Positions 14,909 through 24,614 of a stretch of 64,000 bases of DNA are shown piece after piece. The position numbers were made by a program, and so were the translations under genes. A model generated the notes under the pieces. The model was not told the origin of the DNA and did not search any database. It was given only the letters and a program-made list of their open reading frames with translations. The DNA is from Grimontia marina (GTDB taxonomy: Bacteria; Pseudomonadota; Gammaproteobacteria; Enterobacterales; Vibrionaceae). The stretch's first letter is position 1. The number at the start of each line of letters is the position of its first letter. The stretch lies in contig NZ_FIZY01000002.1 in NCBI RefSeq assembly GCF_900060185.1, positions 62,001 to 126,000 on the forward strand, written 5' to 3'.

Positions 14909-16882
14909 TTAATAACGACGCTTGGACTCACTTTCTGTCAGGAACTGCAGTTTCTGACCCAGTAACTTGCTGTAGTAGATGTCATACATCAGCACGTTTT
15001 GTACGTAACCACGGGTCTCTCGGAATGGAATGGCCTCGATAAACGCAATCGCATCCAGATTACCGTCTGACTTCTCCAGCCAGCGGTTCGCTCGATGGGG
15101 GCCAGCATTGTATCCGGCAAAGGCAAGAATGCGGTTTTCATCGAACTGATCCAACAGCATCCGAAGGTAGCCACTACCCAATCGGATATTGATACCCGGG
15201 TCGTTCAGCGTGCTCTTCCCGAGATAGCGGAACCCCAGTTTTTTTGAGGTTTCCTTTGCTGTTGCTGGCATTAATTGCATCAGCCCACGTGCGCCAACAG
15301 GCGATACTGCGCGGGCGTAGAAAGCACTCTCCTGACGCGATAAAGCCAGAAGGGTCGTCAACGGAAGATCACGCTCTTTGCTGAAGAACTCAAACCACCA
15401 GCGATGCGCCACAGGAAAGCGGTACTCCAAATGTCCCCATAGCTTTCCAGCTATCGTTGCCTGCACACAAAGGTGATACCACTTCTGGTCGGACGCATAC
15501 GCAGCCAGGTTCGCTTTCTGATCTTGATCGGCATTGCGGAGAATGTACTGCCACTCTCTTTTCGCAGCGGTAATCTTATCCAGTGCCAACAGTTCATCCA
15601 CACGCTTCAAAGCGCTGTTAAATGGTGCCAGTGCGCCTGGGTTAAGCGGGGTGGTTTGGTAAGGGATATCAATCGGCTTACCTAACTCGTCCGCTGCTGC
15701 AACACTGTAGAAGTTACGCTCGCCGATTATGGACTCAAAAATCGCGTTAGCTTCTGCCGTTTTACCGGATTCTTTCAGCACGCGGGCACGCCAGTATTTC
15801 CACTTGAGCGAGTCGCGCTCTTTTTCTGACATGGCATTAATCCAGCGACCAACGCCTGTCCAGTCGGCTTCCACTAAGCTCATGCGCACACGACGCTCCA
15901 GCAGCGACTGATTCACTGATTGCTTGAGATGCTTGTCACGCCAAGCGACAAGGGTTGCATCTTCTGTCGACATCAAACGACCAGCGAGGTAATCGGCCAT
16001 CTCCTGACGTTCATGCTTGTCGTAGTGCTGGCCTTCTACAGTGCGGTTGAACTGCTTCACCGCCTCCTCCGGATTGCTGCGCGCAAGGCGTTCAAAGGCA
16101 ATGCGGGTGAGATGGCGATTAAAGGTGGTGACTTTGCTTTTCTTGGAGAAATCCGCCACGCCCTGAGGCTTGTTATACAGCGCCAGAATCTCTTTGGCCT
16201 GACGTTTGGCATAAGATGACGTCAGTTGCTTCTCAAGATAAGTCATCAAGGACTTATTACGGTTGTCAAACGCCAGCAACATGCGCTCAAGCACCAGGCT
16301 ATCCGTCAACTTACCTTTGTCTTTAAGGTGATCAAACAGCTCGTCGCACGCCCTGTCGACTGAGGAACCTGACATATACAAGGATTTGGCACCGGACAAC
16401 GCCAGTGCTTTGTCGCCTGCCTTGCTGTGTGCATAGTAGTAATGGCATTGGTAACTCTCACCGCGTGGTACCGTCTGCTGGAATGCCACCAACTGAGACC
16501 ACTTTCCTTTTGAAGCCAATGCGCTTAGATGACGAGCACGCACTGTCCCGGTAAACGGCACATCTTCGTACGTCTTAAGGAAGGTATTCACTTCTTTGGT
16601 GCTGGCACTGTCGATATCGCGCATAAAGTCGCGGTAGTCCAAGTACGGGTATAGTGGGTAATTTTTCACGTCAGATTTCAGACGCGAGAAGGTCTTTATG
16701 TCGTTGCGATCAATGGCAGCAATAGCCTTTTCGTAACGGGTACGCTGTTCATCAATCGTGAGGGCTTGGGCCGGCGCAATGCCACCTAAAAGCAACACCA
16801 AACTGAGGGGCGCGGCAAAGTAAAATTCATCCACTGACGTTATATATTCTTTTGTAATTATTGAGCTTTTGGTTAATAGCAT
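14909..16882 (-). CDS. slt: Soluble lytic murein transglycosylase
   Basis: 657 residues with an N-terminal hydrophobic export segment (FYFAAPLSLVLLLGG, cleavage after AQA). The true start may be internal to the first 20 codons. A long alpha-superhelical U-domain precedes a C-terminal lysozyme-like domain with the catalytic Glu in LSRQESAFYARAVSPVGARG followed by LMQLMPATA, then AGYNAGPHR. It cleaves peptidoglycan to 1,6-anhydro-muropeptides in the periplasm. trpR follows after about 76 nt. Confidence 0.95.
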   Translation of the reverse strand: MLLTKSSIITKEYITSVDEFYFAAPLSLVLLLGGIAPAQALTIDEQRTRYEKAIAAIDRNDIKTFSRLKSDVKNYPLYPYLDYRDFMRDIDSASTKEVNTFLKTYEDVPFTGTVRARHLSALASKGKWSQLVAFQQTVPRGESYQCHYYYAHSKAGDKALALSGAKSLYMSGSSVDRACDELFDHLKDKGKLTDSLVLERMLLAFDNRNKSLMTYLEKQLTSSYAKRQAKEILALYNKPQGVADFSKKSKVTTFNRHLTRIAFERLARSNPEEAVKQFNRTVEGQHYDKHERQEMADYLAGRLMSTEDATLVAWRDKHLKQSVNQSLLERRVRMSLVEADWTGVGRWINAMSEKERDSLKWKYWRARVLKESGKTAEANAIFESIIGERNFYSVAAADELGKPIDIPYQTTPLNPGALAPFNSALKRVDELLALDKITAAKREWQYILRNADQDQKANLAAYASDQKWYHLCVQATIAGKLWGHLEYRFPVAHRWWFEFFSKERDLPLTTLLALSRQESAFYARAVSPVGARGLMQLMPATAKETSKKLGFRYLGKSTLNDPGINIRLGSGYLRMLLDQFDENRILAFAGYNAGPHRANRWLEKSDGNLDAIAFIEAIPFRETRGYVQNVLMYDIYYSKLLGQKLQFLTESESKRRY

Positions 16883-17153
16883 TTCAGATGCTTCTCCCCG
16901 GCGCGCTTAGCTTTAAGCTTATACCCAATCCATCAAGTTAGATGGAAAATCAGATCCGATGCACCGTCTTCTGTATATCAAATTTCCTGACCTCCCGCTG
17001 CAAAGAAACTGTTACTGAAAACGACAAACGGGAGCTCGGGCAGGTGAGACGGAAGCATGCCTATCTTTCTTTTGTTTTTCCCAACAACAAATGGTTCCCA
17101 AAACTATACTCTGACCAGCTCAATGTCTGACCTTAAAGCGGTTTGAGGCTTAG

Positions 17154-17216
17154 GGTCAGTTGATCTATGGTGATAACTTTTTGCAGCAAAATTTAACCAA
17201 CAAAGGTCAACAGCCC
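17154..17216 (+). mobile_element. Internally deleted MITE derivative (63 bp)
   Basis: It keeps both ends of the MITE family, GGTCAGTTGATCTATGGTGA at the left and CAAAGGTCAACAGCCC at the right, plus the subterminal TTTTTGCAGCA, but lacks about 215 bp of the interior. Flanks TTAG (17150-17153) and CTTG (17217-17220) resemble the CTAG target. The right end abuts the ettA promoter. Confidence 0.75.
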
Positions 17217-17225
17217 CTTGGGTTG

Positions 17226-17254
17226 TTACAATGCTTGAACGAAGCAGGTAGAAT
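17226..17254 (+). promoter_or_regulatory. Probable sigma-70 promoter of ettA
   Basis: TTACAA (17226-17231) and TAGAAT (17249-17254) are separated by 17 bp and lie 46 bp before the ettA start. The -35 begins 10 bp after the end of the MITE derivative. Confidence 0.55.
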
Positions 17255-17299
17255 ATCCGGCTAATCATTTCTATTTAGTGACAAGAGAACGCGAGCAGA

Positions 17300-18967
17300 A
17301 TGGCTGAGTACGTTTATACCATGTCGCGCGTTGGCAAAATCGTGCCACCGAAGCGTCAGATCCTGAAAGACATCTCTCTGTGCTTTTTCCCAGGTGCCAA
17401 AATCGGCGTATTGGGTCTAAACGGCGCAGGTAAATCCACCCTTCTACGCATCATGGCGGGTATCGATACCGATATCGAAGGTGAAGCGCGTGCACAACCT
17501 GGCATCAAAGTGGGTTACCTACCTCAGGAACCAAAACTGGATGAAGACAAAACAGTTCGTGAAACTGTGGAAGAAGCAGTTTCTGACGTGGTTGACGCCC
17601 TGTCCCGTCTTGATGCTGTTTACGCCGCTTATGCAGAACCAGATGCAGATTTCGACGCCCTGGCAAAAGAGCAAGGCGAGCTGGAAGCATTGATCCAGGC
17701 AAAAGACGGCCACAATCTTGATAACACCCTTGAGCGCGCTGCGGATGCACTGCGTCTACCAGAGTGGGATGCGAAAATTAAGCACCTGTCTGGTGGTGAG
17801 CGCCGCCGTGTCGCTATCTGCCGTCTGCTGCTTGAACGTCCAGACATGCTGCTGCTCGACGAACCAACGAACCACCTGGACGCAGAATCTGTGGGCTGGC
17901 TGGAACGCTTCCTGGTTGATTACAACGGCACTGTTGTGGCTATCACGCACGACCGTTACTTCCTTGATAACGCAGCGGGCTGGATTCTGGAACTTGACCG
18001 TGGTGAAGGTATTCCATGGGAAGGTAACTACACCTCCTGGCTGGAGCAAAAAGACGCGCGTCTGCAACAAGAAGCGTCATCTGAAAAAGCCCGCCAGAAG
18101 ACCATCGAGAAAGAACTTGAGTGGGTTCGCCAGAATCCTAAAGGTCGTCAGGCAAAATCTAAAGCACGTATGGCACGCTTTGAAGAGCTGAACACCACTG
18201 ACTACCAGCGTCGTAACGAAACCAACGAACTTTTCATCCCACCGGGTCCACGCCTGGGTGACAAGGTTATCGAAGTGAATAACCTGACCAAGTCATTCGG
18301 TGACCGCGTTCTGATCGACGATCTCTCGTTCAGCGTGCCTAAAGGTGCGATTGTGGGCATCATCGGTGCCAACGGTGCGGGTAAATCTACCCTGTTCAAG
18401 ATGCTGAGCGGCACCGAGCAGCCAGACAGCGGTTCTGTAGAAATGGGTGAAACCGTACAACTGGCGTCGGTTGATCAGTTCCGTGACAGTATGGATGACA
18501 ACAACACGGTTTATCAGGAAATCTCTGAAGGTGCAGAAATCATCCGCATCAATAACTTCGAGATCCCTGCACGTGCTTACTGTTCGCGCTTCAACTTCAA
18601 AGGCAGCGACCAGCAAAAACGTATCGGTGACTTGTCAGGTGGTGAGCGTAACCGTGTTCACCTGGCAAAACTGCTAAAAGCGGGCGGCAACGTACTGCTT
18701 CTCGACGAACCAACCAACGACCTGGACGTAGAAACTCTGCGTGCACTGGAAGAAGCACTGCTTGAGTTCCCAGGCTGTGCCATGGTTATCTCGCACGACC
18801 GTTGGTTCCTCGACCGTATCGCAACTCACATTCTGGACTACCGTGATGAAGGTCAGGTGAACTTCTTCGAAGGTAACTACGCGGAGTACAGTGAGTGGCT
18901 GAAGCAAACGCTAGGGGCAGCGGCAGCACAACCACACCGCATCAAATACAAGCGCGTGACCAAGTAA
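17300..18967 (+). CDS. ettA: Energy-dependent translational throttle, ABC-F ATPase
   Basis: 555 residues, exactly the usual EttA length. Two ABC domains: Walker A GLNGAGKST and signature LSGGERRRVA with LLLDEPTNHLD, then GANGAGKST and LSGGERNRV with LLLDEPTNDLD. Between them lies the linker rich in Arg/Lys/Glu (WVRQNPKGRQAKSKARMAR) typical of ABC-F factors. There are no membrane segments. EttA binds the ribosomal E site and gates the first elongation steps according to ATP/ADP ratio. Strong codon bias suggests high expression. Confidence 0.97.
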   Translation: MAEYVYTMSRVGKIVPPKRQILKDISLCFFPGAKIGVLGLNGAGKSTLLRIMAGIDTDIEGEARAQPGIKVGYLPQEPKLDEDKTVRETVEEAVSDVVDALSRLDAVYAAYAEPDADFDALAKEQGELEALIQAKDGHNLDNTLERAADALRLPEWDAKIKHLSGGERRRVAICRLLLERPDMLLLDEPTNHLDAESVGWLERFLVDYNGTVVAITHDRYFLDNAAGWILELDRGEGIPWEGNYTSWLEQKDARLQQEASSEKARQKTIEKELEWVRQNPKGRQAKSKARMARFEELNTTDYQRRNETNELFIPPGPRLGDKVIEVNNLTKSFGDRVLIDDLSFSVPKGAIVGIIGANGAGKSTLFKMLSGTEQPDSGSVEMGETVQLASVDQFRDSMDDNNTVYQEISEGAEIIRINNFEIPARAYCSRFNFKGSDQQKRIGDLSGGERNRVHLAKLLKAGGNVLLLDEPTNDLDVETLRALEEALLEFPGCAMVISHDRWFLDRIATHILDYRDEGQVNFFEGNYAEYSEWLKQTLGAAAAQPHRIKYKRVTK

Positions 18968-18983
18968 TCGCAGCTTGATTGAG

Positions 18984-19012
18984 AAAAGGACCACGCCACG
19001 TGGTCTTTTTTT
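18984..19012 (+). terminator. Intrinsic terminator of ettA
   Basis: GACCACG / CGTGGTC stem followed by seven T residues, 16 nt after the ettA stop. Confidence 0.9.
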
Positions 19013-19153
19013 ATCGATATATCTGCGGCTTACCTTCAATTATTGACTAATTCATTACTAAGACGGGTAGAGCATCACGGAGACGAAGCGTCGAAGTAGA
19101 GATATAGCGTCGACTCTCCTACACTTGGTGTAAAAGGAATTGAGGAATTTTAG

Positions 19154-19528
19154 ATGGCTGAACGTCGTAAATTTTCCCGCGTGGTCTATCGTACGCCTGC
19201 GACTCTCCAGCAAAAAGATAGGAGCTGGGAACCAAAATTGCTGGACCTTTCGTTGAAAGGCGCATTGCTTACTACTCCCGCCGGCTGGGGGGAAACCGGT
19301 AAGGCTGACGATTATGTTCTGAGTTTTTGTCTAAACGAATCAGACATCACATTAGATATGGAACTCAAGCTGATTCAGGAAAATGATGAATGCCTGCACT
19401 TTGAAATCGTCCACATCGATATCGACAGTGCGAGCCACCTGAAGCGTTTGGTCGAACTCAATGTGGGTAATGATGATCTGCTTCATCGTGAATTAGCACA
19501 ACTGACAGATTTAAAAGATACCGTATAA
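19154..19528 (+). CDS. Single-domain PilZ cyclic di-GMP receptor
   Basis: 124 residues. It begins MAERRKFSRVVYRT, containing the RxxxR c-di-GMP-binding motif (R4/R5-R9), followed by LLDLSLKGALL, the (D/N)xSxxG motif. Both motifs are intact, so it should bind c-di-GMP. It lies 43 bp upstream of the M23 peptidase gene on the same strand. The window also encodes a diguanylate cyclase (10510-12171) and a large PilZ protein (22202-24538). The downstream target cannot be read from the sequence. Confidence 0.9.
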   Translation: MAERRKFSRVVYRTPATLQQKDRSWEPKLLDLSLKGALLTTPAGWGETGKADDYVLSFCLNESDITLDMELKLIQENDECLHFEIVHIDIDSASHLKRLVELNVGNDDLLHRELAQLTDLKDTV

Positions 19529-19571
19529 TCGCGGTGCTCAATTAAGCGCAAATACATGAAGTAGTAGTAAC

Positions 19572-20606
19572 ATGCCCCACAACATTCGAATCGCCGTCTC
19601 CCATGCAAATGGCTCTCGCCATTTTGTACTTTCCCCTTGGCTCAAGAAAGTTCTGCTTTCACTGCTTGCTACCCTGATTGTCGGCATATTTGCCAGCATC
19701 GCGACTATCTATTATCTGAACCATCGCTCCACGACAGCAGAGGTGACGTTGAAGAACATGACGGAGAAAAGCTCTGCGCTCGTCGGCCAGTTGGAAGATC
19801 TCAAACAAAAACGTCAGCAACTTGAGCAGTTGATTAACAACAAAGAAGAGGAATACGCGCAGATCATTGAACACAAAGACAGTCAACTAAGCTACCTGAC
19901 ACAGCGCGTGTCGACGGTGGAAGAAGTGTTGGGTCTGGAAAACGAGGGCGATGAAACTTTGCCTTTGGCGGCTCGCTTGGACGTCGCAGCCATTAACTCT
20001 GCCGTGCGAGCCACCATGTTACAACTGATCCCGAGTGGTAAACCGATAGAAAGCTATCGCCGCTCTTCTGGCTATGGCTCGCGTAAACATCCTGTCACGG
20101 GTAACAAGAAGTTTCACCTTGGCTTGGACTTAACAGCTGATATCGGAACGCCCGTTTATGCGCCTGCTGATGGGGTAGTGGAATACAAACGCCCAAGCCG
20201 TAAAAAAGGCTATGGCAATATGCTGAAGATTGACCATGCCTTTGGCTTTATGACACTTTACGCGCACCTCGATAAATTCAACGTTGAAACCCGCCAGTTT
20301 GTAAAAAAAGGCGATTTAATTGGTTGGTCAGGAAACACAGGGCTTTCAACTGGCCCACACCTGCACTACGAAGTGCGCTTCCTAGGCAGGGCGTTGAACC
20401 CCAAACGCTTTATCGCCTGGACGCCGGATAATTTCGAGTCTCTGTTCGAAGAAGAGGACAAAGTGAATTGGGCAAGCTTGGTAAAGATCATTGAAAATAT
20501 GGTTTCAACTCAGGTTCAACTGGCATCCGATGCCGTTGCTCAATCAGGTACTGTCACAGCGAAAAGCCTGGATGATTCTGCGGTCACCATAGCCGCTGCA
20601 GAGTAG
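19572..20606 (+). CDS. Membrane-anchored M23 (LytM) peptidase
   Basis: 344 residues. A single N-terminal transmembrane segment (about 25-48) precedes a coiled coil (about 58-110) and a LytM/M23 domain (about 185-290). Zinc ligands are in KFHLGLDLT (HxxxD) and GPHLHYEVR (HxH). Such proteins are cell-wall endopeptidases acting in the periplasm, or their activators. All metal ligands are present, so it is probably an active enzyme. Convergent with radA, with a shared terminator between. Confidence 0.92.
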   Translation: MPHNIRIAVSHANGSRHFVLSPWLKKVLLSLLATLIVGIFASIATIYYLNHRSTTAEVTLKNMTEKSSALVGQLEDLKQKRQQLEQLINNKEEEYAQIIEHKDSQLSYLTQRVSTVEEVLGLENEGDETLPLAARLDVAAINSAVRATMLQLIPSGKPIESYRRSSGYGSRKHPVTGNKKFHLGLDLTADIGTPVYAPADGVVEYKRPSRKKGYGNMLKIDHAFGFMTLYAHLDKFNVETRQFVKKGDLIGWSGNTGLSTGPHLHYEVRFLGRALNPKRFIAWTPDNFESLFEEEDKVNWASLVKIIENMVSTQVQLASDAVAQSGTVTAKSLDDSAVTIAAAE

Positions 20607-20621
20607 ATAAGGACAAGATAC

Positions 20622-20651
20622 AAAAAGCGCCAATTCGTATTGGCGCTTTTT
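20622..20651. terminator. Bidirectional terminator M23/radA
   Basis: AAAAAGCGCCAAT / ATTGGCGCTTTTT forms a long stem with A and T runs on either side, suited to both converging genes. Confidence 0.9.
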
Positions 20652-20671
20652 GGCTGAAGTGTCTGGACACG

Positions 20672-22051
20672 TTAATCCATTTCATCCAGTACGGTCAGCA
20701 CTTCAGAAAGCTTGTTCACCCCATAGATTTTCATGCCTGGAATGTCTTTTTTCGGCGCATTCGCTATTGGCACGACAGCGCGCTTAAAGCCGTGCTTGGA
20801 CGCTTCTGACAAGCGCTCTTGCCCGCTGGGCACAGGGCGAATTTCTCCGGCAAGACCGACCTCGCCGAATACCACTAAATCACGCTGTAATGGACGGTCA
20901 CGAAAGCTTGAAATCAACGCTAGCAGCAAGGCCAGGTCCGCACTGGTTTCGGTGACTTTCACCCCTCCGACGACGTTAACGAACACATCCTGATCTGACA
21001 TTTGCAGGCCACCGTGTTTGTGCAGAACTGCAAGCAACAACGCCAATCGGTTTTGCTCAAGGCCGACGGCGACCCGACGTGGGTTGGCAAGCTGACTGTA
21101 ATCCACCAGCGCTTGAAGCTCGACAAGCAAAGGGCGAGTACCTTCCCAAAGCACCATCACAGAACTCCCTGACGTCGCTTCCTCGCCACGTGACAGGAAG
21201 ATAGCTGAAGGGTTGCTCACTTCACGAAGCCCCTGCCCTGTCATCGCAAAAACGCCCAATTCATTGACCGCGCCAAAACGGTTTTTGTGGCTGCGTAGGG
21301 TACGGAAACGGCTATCACTGGAACCATCAAGCAATACCGAACAATCAATACAGTGCTCCAGCACTTTGGGACCGGCTAGTGTGCCGTCTTTGGTCACGTG
21401 ACCGACCATGAAGATAGCTACATTGTGCTGCTTGGCATAGCGGGTCAGGGCTGCTGCAGATTCACGCACCTGAGCCACACTGCCCGGCGCAGAAGCGATA
21501 TCAGCACAATGTATCACCTGAATCGAGTCGATAACCATGATTTTTGGCTGTTCCGTGCGGGCAATCGAACAGATGGTTTCAACGTTGGTTTCCGACAACA
21601 TCTTGAGGTTGTCTTTCGGTAGCCCCAGTCGCTCAGCGCGCATGGCTACCTGTTGTAGCGATTCTTCACCGGTCACATACAAGGTCGGCATTTGGCTTGC
21701 TAACCAGCACATGGTTTGCAAGAGAAGCGTACTTTTACCCGCCCCAGGGTTACCACCAATCAAAATCGCAGCGCCCGGTACAATGCCTCCGCCCAGCACG
21801 CGGTCCAGCTCTTTAAATCCACTGGTAAAACGAGGTACTTCCTGGAGGTCGATAGCAGAAAGCGTCTGAACTTTGGCTTCTGTCGCACCGGCATAACCAG
21901 CATATTTTTCTGTGCGAGCCACCGTCGGTGAAGCGGCAAAACGTACTTCAGTGATCGTGTTCCAAGACCCACAGGCTGTGCATTGTCCCTGCCAGCGCGG
22001 GTAGTCCGCACCGCAGTCATTACACACGTAAGCACGTTTTGTTTTCGCCAT
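20672..22051 (-). CDS. radA: DNA repair protein, branch-migration ATPase
   Basis: 459 residues from ATG 22051, which follows AGGAG; a longer frame begins at 22069. N-terminal four-Cys zinc finger (CNDCGADYPRW then CTACGSW), RecA-like core with Walker A GGNPGAGKST, the RadA motif HKNRFG, and a C-terminal Lon-type S16-like domain. It processes recombination intermediates in the cytoplasm. Its neighbourhood with the large PilZ gene and serB is a Vibrio hallmark. Confidence 0.96.
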   Translation of the reverse strand: MAKTKRAYVCNDCGADYPRWQGQCTACGSWNTITEVRFAASPTVARTEKYAGYAGATEAKVQTLSAIDLQEVPRFTSGFKELDRVLGGGIVPGAAILIGGNPGAGKSTLLLQTMCWLASQMPTLYVTGEESLQQVAMRAERLGLPKDNLKMLSETNVETICSIARTEQPKIMVIDSIQVIHCADIASAPGSVAQVRESAAALTRYAKQHNVAIFMVGHVTKDGTLAGPKVLEHCIDCSVLLDGSSDSRFRTLRSHKNRFGAVNELGVFAMTGQGLREVSNPSAIFLSRGEEATSGSSVMVLWEGTRPLLVELQALVDYSQLANPRRVAVGLEQNRLALLLAVLHKHGGLQMSDQDVFVNVVGGVKVTETSADLALLLALISSFRDRPLQRDLVVFGEVGLAGEIRPVPSGQERLSEASKHGFKRAVVPIANAPKKDIPGMKIYGVNKLSEVLTVLDEMD

Positions 22052-22201
22052 GATTGCTCCTGTTACCAATTTTTACATGTATCGCTTGCAAGTATGCACA
22101 TAAGTTCACGCCCAGGAAGGGAAAAAAGGTACACTAAGGGCATAATTTGACGATACGTATTCTGTACTCTTAGTTTCAGGATTCTACCAGACTTTATCGA
22201 G

Positions 22202-24538
22202 ATGAAGGACCACGACAAGGAGCTGTTCGATCAGCTACTCCCCCTTTATGAGCAAGACGCTTTTGATGCGGTTCTTGCCGAACTCACTCCTAATGACAAC
22301 GCTTCCGAACGGCTGATCACCAAAATGGAAGTGCGGCGCCTCACGTCTCCTTGCAGTAAGCCAGTTGATCTTCGTGGCAAAGTCGTTGGCGACTGCCGTC
22401 GCTACTTCCTACACGATGTCAATCACTGGATGGACGATGTGGCCATTAACCTGTATCACCGCCGTGTGGATATCTATCAAGGCAAGATGACTGTTGGCCT
22501 TTGGGAAGAACTACATAACACCCCTAATAGTTACCGGGTATTGCAACGCCAAGGCGATGTCCGTGCGATGGAATCACCTGATACTGTTGACGCCGTGCCA
22601 ATCCGTTTTGGTCACTACCTATCGAGAAGTGAAAACCGTATTCATCTTTCTACCCGCATTCAGGCTTTCTTGCCTGATGGTACGGAAGTGAATGGTTCGA
22701 CCATCGATATTTCCAATTCAGGTATGCAGGTCAAACTACCCTCTTCGTTCCGGTATGAAGCAGGTTCAACGCTGGTCATTTACTTCCCGCAGTTGGGCGA
22801 CGAATGCCAGCTTGCTGAGCTCTTCAGTGGCCTGAACTATCGTGTGGTGGGTGTTGAGCTCAACCTGAATGCAGACAACTTTCAGCGCCTGCGACTTCGG
22901 TTGATGAGCAGCACAGATGTCATCAAAGAAGCAATCGAAATTAAGTCCAGAAAACACAATTTAACTTCCAAAACGGAAAACGAAGACAAGTTCCTGTCTA
23001 CCCGTTCCCGCGCATATGAGCAGGTTTTCCTTGAGCAAACGCCCTCACTGCCACTTTTTTTCTGTGGTCACAAGCTAAGATACAGCCTGCTAACAGAGCA
23101 AAACAAGGAACTTTGGGACTACTGGCATGATGAGCGAAATCAGCCGGTGATCGACAAGCTGTTTTCAGCCAAGCGTCTGCAGTATCTGGCACTTGAAGGC
23201 TTAACCAACAGCGAAACTCTGGTTTATTGCTTCAACCATCAACAGGGTGAGAAAACCTACTTCTTCTCCGCCTGTCCAACAGAGCTTGATGAAGCGCTTC
23301 GCCACTTGTTTTGGCATGTGGGCAGCTCACGCCCTTCTTGGCGCGTACTTCGCGTCACTATGGCAAAGATTAGCGAAGAAGATGCGCGCCGATTACAGGA
23401 AGTCTCCCCGGCCTACATCCAGCAGATTGATGAGCTAACCCATATCGCGACGATCCAGGATTTAACACTTTCCCACATCAGTGGTGATTTTCGTATTCCC
23501 ATCAAGCCCAAGCATCCGGTTAAGCAACTCAATCAGTTTGCCCACCCGCGTGATCCCATCCTACCTGTGGAGGCGGTACCTTCCGTATTAGCCCCTCAAC
23601 GTAAGGAGCCACGTTATCAGCACAAAACCAAAACCACGCTGGTGCACCATCTAAGCGGCGAATTGCAAGGGCGGACCATCGACTTTTCCACTCAGGGACT
23701 GAATGTGGTGTTGGATAAGCCGTTTACAGGCAGTAAACAGCAGGAAGTCGCAATCACCTTCACCGATCTAACGCGCGTTGACCCCAAAGCACCGCTCGGT
23801 AATGTGCCTTACAAAGTGGTACAAATCAGTGAAGACAGAACCAACATCAAGCTGGCACTGTTGAAAGACAGACGCAGCAAGCAACGTAGCCATTACTTGC
23901 AGCGTCTGATTGAGCACAACCAGCATAAGCTTCTGCTCGACAGCGAAAGGCTACCGGACGCGCCCCTACTGCATGCCATGCATCAAATGCTGCTAACCCG
24001 TCTGTCTGCAACGCCATATTTCATTGTACGCCGGGACGAAACGCTTCAGGTGTCTGCGATTGGCGAGAGTTTAACGGGTAATGAGCTCAGCCGACTGCTA
24101 CAGAAAAATGCTGGCTCAGACATGATGTCACTGCGCTCAGTGATTGGTGATCACCTCTCAAAATACGCGAACCCAGTCACCCGCCACCGTAACCGTGAAG
24201 CACAGGTTCGTCATGAGTTCTATATTTCAGCAACGGTCACAGACGGTGCCATTGTTGACAGCACATCCCGACCCTTGGAGAGCTTCGGCTCGCCGGAAGA
24301 ACGCAAGATGTTTATCTCACAGGCCAGAAGGCGTGGTAAGTTCTTCGCAGTCAGAAACTGGCTACAACCGATTGATAATGGTATTCAATGGCTTGCACCA
24401 GAAACACTCGAATCACTACTGTCTCTTTCAACCCTTCGGGCAAGACAGTTGGAAATGGAATTTGCCGATCTGTGTGCATACGGTGAAATGAGTGACATTA
24501 CGGATGAAGTGTTAAGGCGTCTGGAAATTGGTGGTTGA
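22202..24538 (+). CDS. Large PilZ-domain protein, PlzC-like
   Basis: 778 residues with two PilZ-like regions. The first (about 140-255) has TIDISNSGMQVKL but a poorly conserved arginine motif. The second (about 470-580) has RKEPR (RxxxR) and TIDFSTQGLNVVL, the full c-di-GMP-binding pair. The remaining helical segments are specific to this family. Position between radA and serB matches V. cholerae VC2344 (plzC), an established PilZ family member. It is likely a cytoplasmic c-di-GMP receptor; its output is not evident. Confidence 0.87.
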   Translation: MKDHDKELFDQLLPLYEQDAFDAVLAELTPNDNASERLITKMEVRRLTSPCSKPVDLRGKVVGDCRRYFLHDVNHWMDDVAINLYHRRVDIYQGKMTVGLWEELHNTPNSYRVLQRQGDVRAMESPDTVDAVPIRFGHYLSRSENRIHLSTRIQAFLPDGTEVNGSTIDISNSGMQVKLPSSFRYEAGSTLVIYFPQLGDECQLAELFSGLNYRVVGVELNLNADNFQRLRLRLMSSTDVIKEAIEIKSRKHNLTSKTENEDKFLSTRSRAYEQVFLEQTPSLPLFFCGHKLRYSLLTEQNKELWDYWHDERNQPVIDKLFSAKRLQYLALEGLTNSETLVYCFNHQQGEKTYFFSACPTELDEALRHLFWHVGSSRPSWRVLRVTMAKISEEDARRLQEVSPAYIQQIDELTHIATIQDLTLSHISGDFRIPIKPKHPVKQLNQFAHPRDPILPVEAVPSVLAPQRKEPRYQHKTKTTLVHHLSGELQGRTIDFSTQGLNVVLDKPFTGSKQQEVAITFTDLTRVDPKAPLGNVPYKVVQISEDRTNIKLALLKDRRSKQRSHYLQRLIEHNQHKLLLDSERLPDAPLLHAMHQMLLTRLSATPYFIVRRDETLQVSAIGESLTGNELSRLLQKNAGSDMMSLRSVIGDHLSKYANPVTRHRNREAQVRHEFYISATVTDGAIVDSTSRPLESFGSPEERKMFISQARRRGKFFAVRNWLQPIDNGIQWLAPETLESLLSLSTLRARQLEMEFADLCAYGEMSDITDEVLRRLEIGG

Positions 24539-24564
24539 ACCAAGACCCAATAGCAGAAAAATAG

Positions 24565-24596
24565 AAAAAAAAAGGGATGTCAAATGACATCCCTTT
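24565..24596 (-). terminator. Intrinsic terminator serB / PilZ gene
   Basis: AAAGGGATGTC / GACATCCCTTT stem with an AAAT loop. The A run on its left becomes a T run for serB on the minus strand. It may also stop the converging PilZ transcript. Confidence 0.88.
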
Positions 24597-24614
24597 CTCA
24601 TTTTCTCTAACGGT

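Larger units (their letters stand above)
16883..17299. other. Intergenic region slt/ettA without a gene
   Basis: The divergent promoter region between slt and ettA. It contains a 63-bp MITE derivative and the ettA promoter (separate entries). A 62-codon frame at 16942-17130 has no family resemblance, so I see no gene here. Confidence 0.6.

Noticed and set aside
16942-17130. 62-codon plus-strand frame between slt and ettA
   Set aside because: No family resemblance and no ribosome site; ends just before a MITE derivative.
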